From positions 62,001 through 126,000 of the forward strand of contig NZ_AP022840.1 in the NCBI RefSeq assembly GCF_011764505.1: a stretch of 64,000 bases of DNA, read 5' to 3'. Positions 33,464 through 42,939 of the stretch are shown piece by piece (the first letter of the stretch is position 1; every line of letters begins with the position of its first letter). The notes under the pieces are model-generated. The model was given only the letters and a program-made list of their open reading frames with translations. It was not told the DNA's origin and made no database searches. Origin of the DNA: Legionella antarctica (GTDB lineage: Bacteria > Pseudomonadota > Gammaproteobacteria > Legionellales > Legionellaceae). The position numbers were made by a program, and so were the translations under genes.

Positions 33464-34375
33464 ATGACATTATTTGTTAATATTATTGGTGCTGGTCACT
33501 TAGGAAAAACAATTGGGCATTTACTTGTTAAACACCAACTAGTAAAGATTGGATCTATTTGCAATAGATCTGAGACAAGCTCTATAAACGCAATTAAATT
33601 TATTGGTCAAGGTAAATATTGCCCAAAAATTAGCGAACTACCACATGCAGATATTACATTTATAACAACGCCAGATGATCTAATATCAGTCACTTGTGAA
33701 GAATTAAGTAAAAATAAATTTATAAAAAAAGGCAGCGTAGTTCTTCATTGCAGTGGTTCTCTTACTTCCGATGCATTAATTTCAGTTAAAGAACAAGGTT
33801 GTTATGTAGCAAGTGTTCACCCTATGAGAAGTTTTGCAAAGCCTGAATTAAGTGTTGAGCAATATAGTGGAACCTACTGTGCTGTAGAGGGGGATAAAGA
33901 AGCCCTTGCTTATGTTGTTCATTCTCTTTTTAATTCTATAGGTTCAATTACCTATGAAATAGATAAAATAAAAAAATCTTCATATCATGCGGCCGGTGTT
34001 TTTGCTTCAAATTATTTAGTTACTCTTGCACAACAAGCCCTTTCATGCATGAAAGAAGCTGGTGTTGAAAATGAAATGGCAATGCACGTTATTACAAATA
34101 TCATGCGAGGAACTGTATCTAATCTTGAAAAAACCTTGTCACCAGAACAATCCTTAACAGGACCAATAAAACGAGGCGATATTTCAACAATCATGAAACA
34201 TATAGAGTCTTTAACAGATAAAGAACAAAAACATTTATATTCTACCCTCGGTAAAGCGACGCTTCATTTAACTGATCATAACACAGTAAAAAAAAATAAA
34301 ATTATGAGTGCGCTTGCTGTTAGGGACGAAGATTTATTAGATAGCTCCATACCCTTTTTTAGAAGTCGTCTTTAA
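33464..34375 (+). CDS. Rossmann-like / DUF2520 dehydrogenase-like protein
   Basis: The 303-residue protein starts FVNIIGAGHLGKTIGHLL, a Rossmann NAD(P)-binding fold with GxGxxG-like glycines. It continues with VVLHCSGSLTSDAL, VHPMRSF and a helical C-terminal half with AGVFASNYLVTLAQQA and LTGPIKRGD, the pattern of proteins with a DUF2520 domain, distant relatives of ketopantoate reductase and prephenate dehydrogenase. The substrate is unknown. It is divergent from the csrA-tra operon and is a cargo gene unrelated to transfer. Confidence 0.8.
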   Translation: MTLFVNIIGAGHLGKTIGHLLVKHQLVKIGSICNRSETSSINAIKFIGQGKYCPKISELPHADITFITTPDDLISVTCEELSKNKFIKKGSVVLHCSGSLTSDALISVKEQGCYVASVHPMRSFAKPELSVEQYSGTYCAVEGDKEALAYVVHSLFNSIGSITYEIDKIKKSSYHAAGVFASNYLVTLAQQALSCMKEAGVENEMAMHVITNIMRGTVSNLEKTLSPEQSLTGPIKRGDISTIMKHIESLTDKEQKHLYSTLGKATLHLTDHNTVKKNKIMSALAVRDEDLLDSSIPFFRSRL

Positions 34376-34381
34376 TATAAA

Positions 34382-34423
34382 ACTTGGGTTAGAATTTCAA
34401 ATCTAACCCAAGTCATTTTTTTT
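34382..34423. terminator. Strong shared terminator between convergent genes
   Basis: ACTTGGGTTAGA (34382-34393) pairs perfectly with TCTAACCCAAGT (34402-34413), followed by CATTTTTTTT. It ends the plus-strand DUF2520 gene. The stop codon of the minus-strand gene at 34403 lies inside the hairpin, so the element is shared by both genes. Confidence 0.85.
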
Positions 34424-34939
34424 ACCTATTTTTCCAAAAGGAATAAATCTCATGATTTTGGCTCTAATGTCTTTGGAGGCCTGTTTTTTATATTTTTTAG
34501 CATTAACACCTTCTCTAAAGCCTACTCTATAACCCAGATCGTGCGCATCCTCACTTCTCATATCTTTAATCATTTCTCTTGTAGATGAAATGTTTTTTTC
34601 TGAAAATCGACATTCTTTTCCAGAAGAGTCTCTAAGCAAAACAGTTCCATTTCTATCTATTTCAAGAACTTGATACTTACGTTTACGTTCTTTAATTGTG
34701 TAATCTAAACGAGTAATTGTAACGGCATCTTGAGGACTTAAACCAATCATTGCACTAGGATCGGCTAATAATTCTTCGGTTGTATATTTTGGAAATGCGC
34801 TTTTGCCAACTAACTGCATAACACATATTTCATGACCATGTGATTTACTATAAATTATATCTTCTAGTCGAAGAGTATATTCTGGTTCTAGTTTATTTAC
34901 TAAACTACCAAAATAACTTATAACATTACTCGCCTTCAT
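34403..34939 (-). CDS. Protein of unknown function
   Basis: The 178-residue soluble protein has a central part (DAVTITRLDYTIKERKRKY followed by QVLEIDRNGTVLLRD) that may form beta strands, and a basic C-terminus (KKYKKQASKDIRAKIMRF) that could bind nucleic acid. It is read in the same direction as the VUT transporter and repressor genes upstream. No family was recognised. Its stop codon is inside the shared terminator. Confidence 0.6.
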   Translation of the reverse strand: MKASNVISYFGSLVNKLEPEYTLRLEDIIYSKSHGHEICVMQLVGKSAFPKYTTEELLADPSAMIGLSPQDAVTITRLDYTIKERKRKYQVLEIDRNGTVLLRDSSGKECRFSEKNISSTREMIKDMRSEDAHDLGYRVGFREGVNAKKYKKQASKDIRAKIMRFIPFGKIGKKNDLG

Positions 34940-34981
34940 ACAACTAACTCCTAATTAAAACCACCCTATTTAGACGAAAAT

Positions 34982-35743
34982 TTATATTAATCCAATGTTG
35001 TTGGTAGCCTTATTGTCAGCATTATAATTATACAAAAAAGGGTTGTAATTTACTCCATGGTCAAATACATCACTTTTTTCCCATTTTTTTACTTTTGAAG
35101 CAATAATTGAAACTATAGGAGCTGCTAATAGAGCAAATATTAGCTTGTAATACCAAACACTAAGAATTATTTTCCATATTTCAATTGGGCTTTTTAAACC
35201 CACATACAATGTGGTATAGGCCACAAAGCAAAGAACAAATTCACTAATTGAACTAGACAAAACTGTCCTTATCCAAAAACTTTTTCCATTCACCCATATT
35301 TTAAACTTTGACATTAAAAATGCATTCGTGAACATTCCGCTGGATACTGATATGCAACTTGTAATATTAGTTCTAATAATATGTTTAAAAGCTTCATTAT
35401 AATGAATGTTATCTATGTTATCTGTCGGACTAGGAAAATTTACTGCCAACGTAATTAAAATTCCAAATATAAACTGACAAACAAGAGCATTCCAAATTAA
35501 TTTTCTTGAAATTTGGTAACCATAAACCTCCGCAGTTAAATCACCTAATGAGAAAACAACTGGGATAATTAGTCCGCTAACAGGTACAACAGTTCCAAAT
35601 AAATTAGTCATCCTAAATGCTGTTATATCACAAACTATAAAAATAGTTATAAATAGCATCATAAAAAAATACACATAGTTATACTGATTGTAATTTCTTG
35701 GACGCATATAAAATTGCGGTGTTTTAGATTCTTTATCTTTCAC
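34982..35743 (-). CDS. VUT-family (YhhQ-like) transporter, possible queuosine precursor importer
   Basis: The 253-residue protein has about six membrane segments and the family block VVFSLGDLTAEVYGYQISRK. VUT/YhhQ proteins import queuosine precursors in several bacteria; the substrate here is inferred from the family. It starts three bases after the repressor gene's stop, so the two are likely cotranscribed. An unusual cargo for a plasmid control region. Confidence 0.8.
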   Translation of the reverse strand: MKDKESKTPQFYMRPRNYNQYNYVYFFMMLFITIFIVCDITAFRMTNLFGTVVPVSGLIIPVVFSLGDLTAEVYGYQISRKLIWNALVCQFIFGILITLAVNFPSPTDNIDNIHYNEAFKHIIRTNITSCISVSSGMFTNAFLMSKFKIWVNGKSFWIRTVLSSSISEFVLCFVAYTTLYVGLKSPIEIWKIILSVWYYKLIFALLAAPIVSIIASKVKKWEKSDVFDHGVNYNPFLYNYNADNKATNNIGLI

Positions 35744-35746
35744 AAT

Positions 35747-36394
35747 TTACCTATATGATTCAATTGATTTTATAACTACGCCTAAAATTTTATAACTCTC
35801 ATAATGCTTCATGTCTCCAAATCCAGGATTAACCGGCTTAAAATAATAATCATTTCCATCTATAAATATCTTCCTAAAAACAGGCGCATCTTCTTCGCCA
35901 CTACCTAAGCAACAAAGAACATAATCGCCTTCGACTGGTTTAAGATTTGCATCAATAATTACAATCGAGTTACTTTGAAATGCCGGTGCTAGAGCATCAC
36001 TATTTATCGAAATACCAAATACATTTTCTCCAGTTATCCCTGCTGCACCAATAAACTTTAATACTTTCGCATTTTTTCTTCCACTTGCTATGTCTTCCAA
36101 TGAGTAAACAGAGATATGTACTAAATCACCCATTTTTTTTCTATTTTGATAATTTGGACTGGTCATGTCTTCATAAAGAAAAGCATCCATGTCGACTCTA
36201 AAAAAATCGAGCAATGGTTCAATAGATGACAAAGTTGGATTACTACCATCTCTTCGTAATCTAGCTAATGTTGCAGGAGGAACACCAGTTTCTATAGACA
36301 AATTTTTGATGTCCAAAGCATGTTGTGCAAGTAAATAAGTTAAATTTGAACTAAGAAACAGTGCTTTCTTTCCTTTTTTGGTATCATGTATCAT
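35747..36394 (-). CDS. CI-like repressor with non-catalytic S24 domain
   Basis: The 215-residue protein has an N-terminal helix-turn-helix (LSIETGVPPATLARLRRDG, about residues 32-50) and a C-terminal LexA/CI-type S24 domain. In cleavable repressors the nucleophile is the Ser of an S-M-x-P motif; here the aligned residues read DALAP, so Ser is replaced by Ala, while the Lys of FRKI is kept. Self-cleavage during the SOS response is therefore not expected. Likely targets are the sites at 36428-36539 and the csrA-tra promoter. Confidence 0.8.
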   Translation of the reverse strand: MIHDTKKGKKALFLSSNLTYLLAQHALDIKNLSIETGVPPATLARLRRDGSNPTLSSIEPLLDFFRVDMDAFLYEDMTSPNYQNRKKMGDLVHISVYSLEDIASGRKNAKVLKFIGAAGITGENVFGISINSDALAPAFQSNSIVIIDANLKPVEGDYVLCCLGSGEEDAPVFRKIFIDGNDYYFKPVNPGFGDMKHYESYKILGVVIKSIESYR

Positions 36395-36427
36395 TTTGAC
36401 CGATTGAATTAGGATTTTGATTAAAAA

Positions 36428-36539
36428 ATAACAGAATATGGTTTTTAAATCAATTTAATATTCATAAATGGTTTTATAAATCTTATATGTTATGGTTGCG
36501 TGACTTTAAATCATTTTTAGAAAACCAAAAATGATTTAA
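36428..36539. promoter_or_regulatory. Repressor operator region with repeated AAAACCAT-type sites
   Basis: Reading the minus strand, AAAACCAT begins sites at 36475-36458 (AAAACCATTTATGAATAT) and 36445-36428 (AAAACCATATTCTGTTAT). On the plus strand AAAACCAAAAATGATTTA lies at 36521-36538, within a perfect 13-bp inverted repeat (TTAAATCATTTTT at 36506-36518, AAAAATGATTTAA at 36527-36539). The csrA-tra promoter carries AAAACCATATATGATTTT. The shared pattern suggests one regulator for both. Confidence 0.6.
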
Positions 36540-36642
36540 TTGCATCAACATTAAAAATCAACCCGCCAACTAATTCATTTTCATTTTTTAATATGAGAAA
36601 TCCGAGCTTATTATTTTATAATTCTATTAAAAACAAATAGTT

Positions 36643-36672
36643 ACACTCAGTTTCATTTATGAAACTGAGTGT
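36643..36672 (-). terminator. Terminator of the parAB operon
   Basis: ACACTCAGTTTCA (36643-36655) pairs perfectly with TGAAACTGAGTGT (36660-36672). On the minus strand the hairpin is followed by AACTATTTGTTTTTA. It overlaps the parB stop codon at 36657. Confidence 0.8.
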
Positions 36673-37655
36673 TCAACCATGTACTCATTTAATGCTTCTA
36701 ATACAACGTTTTTGATTTCTTCAGGGCTAAAGTTGATTAAATTCAATTTATTAAGTTCGAAAACAACTTTTCTCGAAGTTATCTCGTTTGTCTTAATTAT
36801 TATTTTTTCATCCAACTTAAACGTCCTATAAGTTTTATTTTTCTTTTTATCTTCATAACCTACTGAACCTATTAATTCATTAATAATAACATTAGTTTTT
36901 ATTGGTGATTTTCTACTTGATATTACATCCCTCAAATATTCTGCTTTCTTAATTATGAGTTCTTCATTCATACTGCTTTTTTCTAACAATAAAACTAGAG
37001 AATATACTGGGTTAATTTTTAATAGGGTAATATCTTTAAAAAGATCTATAATTTCTTTGTATTCTACAATTTTAGCAGCAGATAACATTTTAGACAGCTT
37101 ACTCTTTTTAAGATCTAGGGCTATAGCCATCTCATCTTGACTATCAAATAAATTAGCTTCCAGTTGTTGTTTGAAACTTATAGCATCTTCAAACTCACTA
37201 ATATCATTTCTATCTTTATTTTCTAAATTCATTAAAATTGCACATTCACGATCATTAGCATCTGTTGCTTTAACGCGAATTTTTATACCCAAATGATTAC
37301 ATGCAAACCATCTTCTTCTTCCTGCAATAATTTCCCAATTTTTCCCATCAGGATCATTCTCTATTTTTCGTGCAAATATAGGAACTTTTTGTCCATTCTT
37401 TCTAATAGAAGAAATAAGATCTTGGCATTTATCTACATTCATCCAAACATTATCTCTATTATGAAATTTCCAAGGGCGACAATCAGATGGTTCAACTAAA
37501 AATTCTGTTCCTCTAACTGCCTCACTATGATTGTTTTTTTTATCTTGATTCAAAGTCCTTGATGTAGCAGGTAGTATAATTTTATTATTAATTCCTGCTA
37601 CATCTAAATCATTAGCTATGACACCAGAAAGAGATCTTTTCTTACGCGTAGACAT
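36657..37655 (-). CDS. parB: ParB-family partition protein
   Basis: The protein of about 332 residues has the ParB N-terminal domain with IIAGRRRWFACNHLGIKI (box II) and a central helix-turn-helix (DSQDEMAIALDLKKSKLSKM). ParB binds parS and, with ParA, segregates the plasmid. The chosen start (MSTRKK) follows AGGAGGTGAAA, and it overlaps the parA stop by 14 bases. No parS site was identified with confidence. Confidence 0.92.
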   Translation of the reverse strand: MSTRKKRSLSGVIANDLDVAGINNKIILPATSRTLNQDKKNNHSEAVRGTEFLVEPSDCRPWKFHNRDNVWMNVDKCQDLISSIRKNGQKVPIFARKIENDPDGKNWEIIAGRRRWFACNHLGIKIRVKATDANDRECAILMNLENKDRNDISEFEDAISFKQQLEANLFDSQDEMAIALDLKKSKLSKMLSAAKIVEYKEIIDLFKDITLLKINPVYSLVLLLEKSSMNEELIIKKAEYLRDVISSRKSPIKTNVIINELIGSVGYEDKKKNKTYRTFKLDEKIIIKTNEITSRKVVFELNKLNLINFSPEEIKNVVLEALNEYMVEHSVS

Positions 37656-38853
37656 TTTCACCTCCTAACACAAATTTTCCTTCTTTTTCTAATTTCTTAA
37701 ATTTGCTTGGCCAGGTTTTCCATATTTCTACTTCAATCTCCTTACAAAAAGAATTAATAATATTAAGAGCTCTTTTTTGTGGTCTTCGCACCTCTAGTGC
37801 AGTTTGAAAATCAATGGCTGCATTACCTATTTCAGTAGTATGTAAAAAATATTTACTCATCATATGATAACCAAATACGTCCTGCATAATAGGTAGAAAT
37901 TCTCTATGATTAATTTGATTTGGAAAAACATCTGTGGCTAAGATTTTAATAAATCTATATTCTTTTTCAGAATTTATCATTTCAATAACATTTTCTATCA
38001 TTCTAAGATATTGAACAGTGGAGCTAAACTCATAAAGTGCAGGAGGCGTTGGAACAATAATGGCATCTGCGGCACATAAAATATTCATCGAAGTAAAGCC
38101 TAGTGCAGGTGGGCTATCTATAATAACTAAATCATATGAATCTTTAACTGTATCAATTCCTTGCTTAAGCTCTGTAAAAACATAATTTTTTTCAATTGTT
38201 GGTAAATCTCTGATTTGTTCTGCTATACCAAGCTCAAGATTATAAAGTTGTAAATTTGATGGAATAATATCTAATCCTTCCCAATATGTTTTCCTAATAC
38301 AATAATGCAGACTATCTCTTTCTCCCTTGAAATATGGTAACAATGTACTATTGTCATCAATGTCACGATCAGGAATATAACCAAAGCTGCTAGTAGAAGA
38401 CGCTTGTGAGTCCATGTCTATAAATAAAACCCTATAACCCATGGTAGCAAAATATTGCGCTGTGGCAACACTGGTCACTGATTTTCCAACGCCGCCTTTA
38501 AAGGTTTGAATGGCCAAAATTAAACAATCATCTACAGATGAATCTCTTCTTGGGAAAGTTTTGAAATGGCTTCTAAATTGATTTATCTGTTTTAATGTAT
38601 AACCAGAAATCCGATTTGTTGATTCATATTTTTCAAGATTATCAAGAAGTCCATCAGCAATCAGTTGATTTTGTATTTTAAGAATAGAACTGCTGGATCT
38701 ATCTACCAATTCAGCAGCTTCTTTCAATGACCATCTTCTGTCCAAGATTTTTTTATTATTTGGTGTCCTTCCACTTTCTTCTATTTGTCGTAAAACACTT
38801 TCTCCACGACCTATTAATGCTCTTATATATTCAACACCAGCTTTATTTTTCAT
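37642..38853 (-). CDS. parA: ParA partition ATPase, type Ia
   Basis: The 403-residue protein has an N-terminal DNA-binding region (helix-turn-helix about 42-90, as in P1/F type ParA) and the deviant Walker A TFKGGVGKS at about 117-125, then VLFIDMDSQASST and YDLVIIDSPPALGF. The N-terminal HTH indicates a type Ia ParA that also represses its own operon. AAGGAAATAA precedes the ATG. With parB it forms the plasmid partition operon. Confidence 0.95.
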   Translation of the reverse strand: MKNKAGVEYIRALIGRGESVLRQIEESGRTPNNKKILDRRWSLKEAAELVDRSSSSILKIQNQLIADGLLDNLEKYESTNRISGYTLKQINQFRSHFKTFPRRDSSVDDCLILAIQTFKGGVGKSVTSVATAQYFATMGYRVLFIDMDSQASSTSSFGYIPDRDIDDNSTLLPYFKGERDSLHYCIRKTYWEGLDIIPSNLQLYNLELGIAEQIRDLPTIEKNYVFTELKQGIDTVKDSYDLVIIDSPPALGFTSMNILCAADAIIVPTPPALYEFSSTVQYLRMIENVIEMINSEKEYRFIKILATDVFPNQINHREFLPIMQDVFGYHMMSKYFLHTTEIGNAAIDFQTALEVRRPQKRALNIINSFCKEIEVEIWKTWPSKFKKLEKEGKFVLGGENVYA

Positions 38854-38913
38854 TTATTTCCTTTTAATAAAAAAGATGAAATTTAAATTTATATGTTAAT
38901 TCGTTATTTATCA

Positions 38914-39283
38914 AGTGATAAATTATGAATTCCGTGTTTTTTATTTTTAATGGCAATATATTGCGGATTCTATTGGGTTGTTATAGAGTATTGAAAGAGT
39001 GGTTGTACACAAAGAGATTTTGTAATTTAATATCAAGCCATGTGAGCGGGTTAATTAAAGTTAGATGATTAAATTAAGAACAATAAAATGATGAGAGGGT
39101 ATATAGCGAATTAAGAGCATTGAGGAAAAGTCTGCAAACTCTTCCTCAATAATATAACTAATAGCTTGGAACAAAGCTAAACACCAAAAATAATCAAGGG
39201 AATTAGAAATTTCATCGAAATTTTTGGATCATCACACTGATTAGTTTAGCTTTGTTCCCTAGAAACATCAAGATTTTTTGATG
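38914..39283. promoter_or_regulatory. Repeat-rich control region upstream of the replication gene
   Basis: The 445-bp gap 38854-39298 holds several inverted repeats: ATTTATCA-AG-TGATAAAT (38914-38931), ATTGAGGAAAAGT/ACTCTTCCTCAAT (39119-39150, one mismatch), a perfect 15-bp pair GGAACAAAGCTAAAC (39168-39182) and GTTTAGCTTTGTTCC (39244-39258), and CATCAA/TTGATG (39266-39283). Between the 15-bp arms lie nested stems. It may contain the parAB promoter, rep control and part of the origin. Confidence 0.55.
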
Positions 39284-39298
39284 AAAGGGACATGTATA

Positions 39299-42200
39299 AT
39301 GGGATTTTTTAATAAGAATAACAACTCGTTAGAACGAGTGGGTAGTCAATCCTTTGCCCAATGGGCAACTGAAAGCAAGCAATCCATCGAGGCTCGCTTG
39401 ATTGATGAGGCGATTGCGTTTCTGAATGTTCATGGGGAAGACCTGCGAACTCCTGTAACCAATCTGATAATAGATAATCGATGGCACTACATTGATAAAC
39501 CGGCAAAAAAACAAAGCTATCGCGCAACACTGGAACATAACAGCGATGGGATTGCCTATCTCGCTTTGACCTATTACACCTTTCGACACGGTGGTCATTC
39601 TGAGCGCTTTGATAGCAAGTCTGTACTTAAGGCGCTATGGCAAGAGGCGAGGGGAGGACTTTTTTCATCTCCAATAAAGTCAGCAATTAAACCCCGTATT
39701 GATCCAGTAACGCCAGAAATCAATCCCATTGATTGGATTGCTCGTGATAGGCAATCGTGGCAATCCATGACTGATACGGGCAATAGTCACTACCTCAAAC
39801 GAAAAGGGCTAAATGCAGGTATTATTCCAGGAATTAAACACGCCAAAAATCACATTGCGGTAGCCATTATTGATACCCATAATACTTTTTTAGGTCTACA
39901 GCGTATTTTTAATGACGGCCAAAAACGCTTTACAAAAGGATTGTCTAAAAAAGGACATTTCGCCCTCATAGGCTGTCCTTCCTTACCTGAAAAAATAAGT
40001 ACTATTCATGTGTGCGAAGGAGTGGCAACTGCTGCAAGCATTCATCGTGCGATTGGTGAGCCTGTCTTCTCAGCCCTTGATGCCTTTAACTTACTCCCTG
40101 TATGTAAATCATTAAAACGCCACTATCCTAAAACACAGATTATCATCTGGGCTGATAATGACTGGCAAAAAGCAGAAAATAGAACCAAATTTGGGCGTAT
40201 TTTAGGCAACACCGGACTCATTCAAGCCAACCGTACCGCGTTTAAATTAAGAGGTACTCTGGTTTGTACTCCTGATTTTTCAACATTGGATTCAGAACTG
40301 ATTAAAGAAGCTACTGACTTTAACGATTTACATCTGTTGGGCGGATTAAATCGCTTGTCTGAAACCATACCAAATAAGCCTGATATCCATTTAGGTTTAT
40401 GGCATGAACTGCGTCACTTCAACCAACATGCCCATGGAGCAGTGGCACCTGGTCAATTTGCCGATGGCGTAAAACTATCTTATAACAGTCGTTACCTACC
40501 CAATGATGTATTTAAACGAGAAGGGGTACACCTCGTTCGTTCAGCCATTGGTACTGGTAAAACGGCCATCGTTGAACACCTGGTGAAACAAAACCCCAGG
40601 CAATCCATTTTATTTACGACCCATTTGATTTCACTGGTGGAAAGTGCCGCTCAAAGATTAGGGCTAACCAGTTATAATGAGTGTGATAATTTTGACTTAC
40701 AAATAGAACGACGGCTCGCCATTTGCCTTAATTCCTTAGGAAAACTCACCGCAGAAGGCGCATTACGGCACTATGATGTGGTTATCATTGATGAAATCGA
40801 ACAAGTGCTTGCACGTCTGACTTCTCATATAGAACAAAAGCCCTTAGTTTTTTCTGTGCTGCAACACGTCATGACCAATGCCAAAACGCTGATTTGTCTT
40901 GATGCGCATCTGTCTCAAGCAACTGTACAAATGGTTCAACGATTTTGTCCTAATCAACCTGTCACCATTCATTTTAACCGCTTTGAGCCAGGGAGCGAGC
41001 GCCAAATTGCCTTTCACGACAGCCCAGAAAGCGTGCAAATGGCTGCTATGCAAGCAATAGAACAAGAACAAAAAGTGTATCTCGCCTTTAATTCCAAAAA
41101 AGAAGCCTTTAAAACCTATTCAGCGCTGAATATGGCCTTTCCTGAAAAGCGTGGACTTTATATATCAAGTGACAATGCGGGCGATGCTGAAAACCAGGCT
41201 TTTTTTAATAACGTTAATGACGTGTCAAAACGCTACGATTACCTGGTATGTACACCCTCTGTCAGTACCGGTGTTTCTATTGATAATGGCCATTTTGATT
41301 TTGTAGGTGGCGTGTTTAACGCCCAGGTCAACACCGCTAATGATTGCATGCAAGCCTTAGGAAGAATCCGAAACCATAAAACCTTGCACGTCTTTTGTGA
41401 CAAGCGACAAGCCTTTAAATCTTTAAATCCTGAGATTATTGCCTCTAAATGGCTAAAGACGCATCAGCATGATATTGGCCTTATGAATCTGGATAATGAA
41501 GGGCAACGTATTATTCTAAATCCTGATTACGAACAATTAACCCTTTTGGTTACGCAAGCTCGGCATGCAAGCTTTAATGATTTTTACCAGCAATTTGCCC
41601 TGCTCGCGTTGCATGATGGTATGAAGCTCACCTACTTTGATACAACCCTTGATGTAACCACCCAACAACAATTACGTCAATTTAAAAAAGCATGTATTGA
41701 ACAAGATGCATCCCTAATCAGTCAGGAGCAGTTACCCTTAACCGCAGCCCAACTGGTTGCACTTGCTCAAAAGCCTCGAAAAACGATGAGCGAGTCCAGA
41801 CAATATAAAAAACAGCAACTCATAGAATTTTATAACCTGTCAGAACGAGATGAAGGTTCTATTACCGCCATGGCGAATATGGATAACGATGGACGATTTA
41901 AAAAACAAGTGTTAGCCCTAGAGCTGGCTTTAGGAGACGCAGCACTTGCCCAAAAAAGATTTGTTGCCCAACTTGAAGACGGGGCGCAATTTGCAGCGGA
42001 TTTAACCCATTTTAGTACCTTGCAAATGCTTTATAAAAAAGTGCTCGAAACACTGCATTTAACCACCACCCATCAGACCTTAGCGCTGCATGATTATCAG
42101 TACAGCAAAGACACCATTCTTCACAGTGGTTTTATAACCTGGATAGAAGGGCATCGAGCCATTCTTCAAGGATTAATCTCTTTGCCATCCACACAACTTT

Positions 42201-42493
42201 TGCAACGCGACCCCTTGCGTTTTCTTTCCATGCTGCTTGGTAGGATGGGTTTAAAACAAAAGAGGGTAGGGCGGGCAGAACTTGGACTTTATCATCTGGA
42301 TATTGAGCGCATTAACCTCTTAAATGCACTAATTGTGCGTCGTGCAAAGGGTCTTTCTGGTGTTTCAACGCCACTGGATACCTCTTCATGCAGCATAAAA
42401 GAACCGTCAACCACTGAGTTTTTTATTGAAACATTTAAAAAAATCAAACGGTTCTTCACGCTTGACAGTCCAGAGATTCCAGCCTACGCTTAA
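39299..42493 (+). CDS. Plasmid replication protein: TOPRIM primase-helicase (CyRepA1-like)
   Basis: The protein of about 1064 residues has a TOPRIM domain near residues 235-300 (IHVCEGVATAAS, IIIWADNDW), Walker A AIGTGKTAIV near residue 415, Walker B VIIDEIEQVL near residue 500 and motif VI ALGRIRNHK near residue 687. This order matches large plasmid replication proteins of the CyRepA1 type and origin-binding-protein-like helicases. The chosen ATG has AAAGGGA eight bases upstream; a TTG/ATG 18-21 bases earlier lacks a ribosome site. It is next to parAB and is probably the replication initiator, though a role as a transfer primase cannot be excluded. Confidence 0.82.
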   Translation: MGFFNKNNNSLERVGSQSFAQWATESKQSIEARLIDEAIAFLNVHGEDLRTPVTNLIIDNRWHYIDKPAKKQSYRATLEHNSDGIAYLALTYYTFRHGGHSERFDSKSVLKALWQEARGGLFSSPIKSAIKPRIDPVTPEINPIDWIARDRQSWQSMTDTGNSHYLKRKGLNAGIIPGIKHAKNHIAVAIIDTHNTFLGLQRIFNDGQKRFTKGLSKKGHFALIGCPSLPEKISTIHVCEGVATAASIHRAIGEPVFSALDAFNLLPVCKSLKRHYPKTQIIIWADNDWQKAENRTKFGRILGNTGLIQANRTAFKLRGTLVCTPDFSTLDSELIKEATDFNDLHLLGGLNRLSETIPNKPDIHLGLWHELRHFNQHAHGAVAPGQFADGVKLSYNSRYLPNDVFKREGVHLVRSAIGTGKTAIVEHLVKQNPRQSILFTTHLISLVESAAQRLGLTSYNECDNFDLQIERRLAICLNSLGKLTAEGALRHYDVVIIDEIEQVLARLTSHIEQKPLVFSVLQHVMTNAKTLICLDAHLSQATVQMVQRFCPNQPVTIHFNRFEPGSERQIAFHDSPESVQMAAMQAIEQEQKVYLAFNSKKEAFKTYSALNMAFPEKRGLYISSDNAGDAENQAFFNNVNDVSKRYDYLVCTPSVSTGVSIDNGHFDFVGGVFNAQVNTANDCMQALGRIRNHKTLHVFCDKRQAFKSLNPEIIASKWLKTHQHDIGLMNLDNEGQRIILNPDYEQLTLLVTQARHASFNDFYQQFALLALHDGMKLTYFDTTLDVTTQQQLRQFKKACIEQDASLISQEQLPLTAAQLVALAQKPRKTMSESRQYKKQQLIEFYNLSERDEGSITAMANMDNDGRFKKQVLALELALGDAALAQKRFVAQLEDGAQFAADLTHFSTLQMLYKKVLETLHLTTTHQTLALHDYQYSKDTILHSGFITWIEGHRAILQGLISLPSTQLLQRDPLRFLSMLLGRMGLKQKRVGRAELGLYHLDIERINLLNALIVRRAKGLSGVSTPLDTSSCSIKEPSTTEFFIETFKKIKRFFTLDSPEIPAYA

Positions 42494-42656
42494 ATTTTAA
42501 AGCAATGTTCATATAACGCCTTGGACTAGGCTTAAATCCTTATCGCCCATTATAAATAAAAGAACGAATTTAAATCATCTGGATTTTTATTTACCCACCA
42601 ACAAGTGATGAGTTGTGCGTCTATTTTCAATTATTTACTTATTTTTACCCTATTAC

Positions 42657-42787
42657 TTGGGAATTTTTTGGGAACACTTAGTCCGATGATCTCTATATAT
42701 AACACCTTCACTGTTCCCAATAATAATGGCATCACTATTAATTAGTGTATTATCGAAAGAACAGACTAACTTAAATAGTTATCCCCA
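42657..42787. other. Candidate replication origin downstream of the rep gene
   Basis: In the 446-bp gene-free stretch 42494-42939, TTGGGAA (42657) and TTGGGAACA (42668-42676) start 11 bases apart, and an inverted TGTTCCCAA lies at 42712-42720. TTATCCCCA at 42779-42787 differs from the DnaA box TTATCCACA by one base. GGAACA/TGTTCC also occurs upstream of the rep gene. Iteron and DnaA roles are inferred. Confidence 0.45.
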
Positions 42788-42939
42788 AATCCAGTGTATA
42801 AGTCTGTGAAAAGAGGGTTTAAAACATTGATAAGTTCTTGTATTAAGCCACTTAAAAGCGGTTTATAGCTCTTGCTTAATAATCATTCAAAGACCAGGTG
42901 CTTATAACTCATAGTAAATTGAAATTGCCGAATTTAGGA

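Noticed and set aside
36657..38853. Search for a parS site near parAB
   Set aside because: Several palindromes exist but each is better explained as a terminator or repressor operator; none could be tied to ParB.
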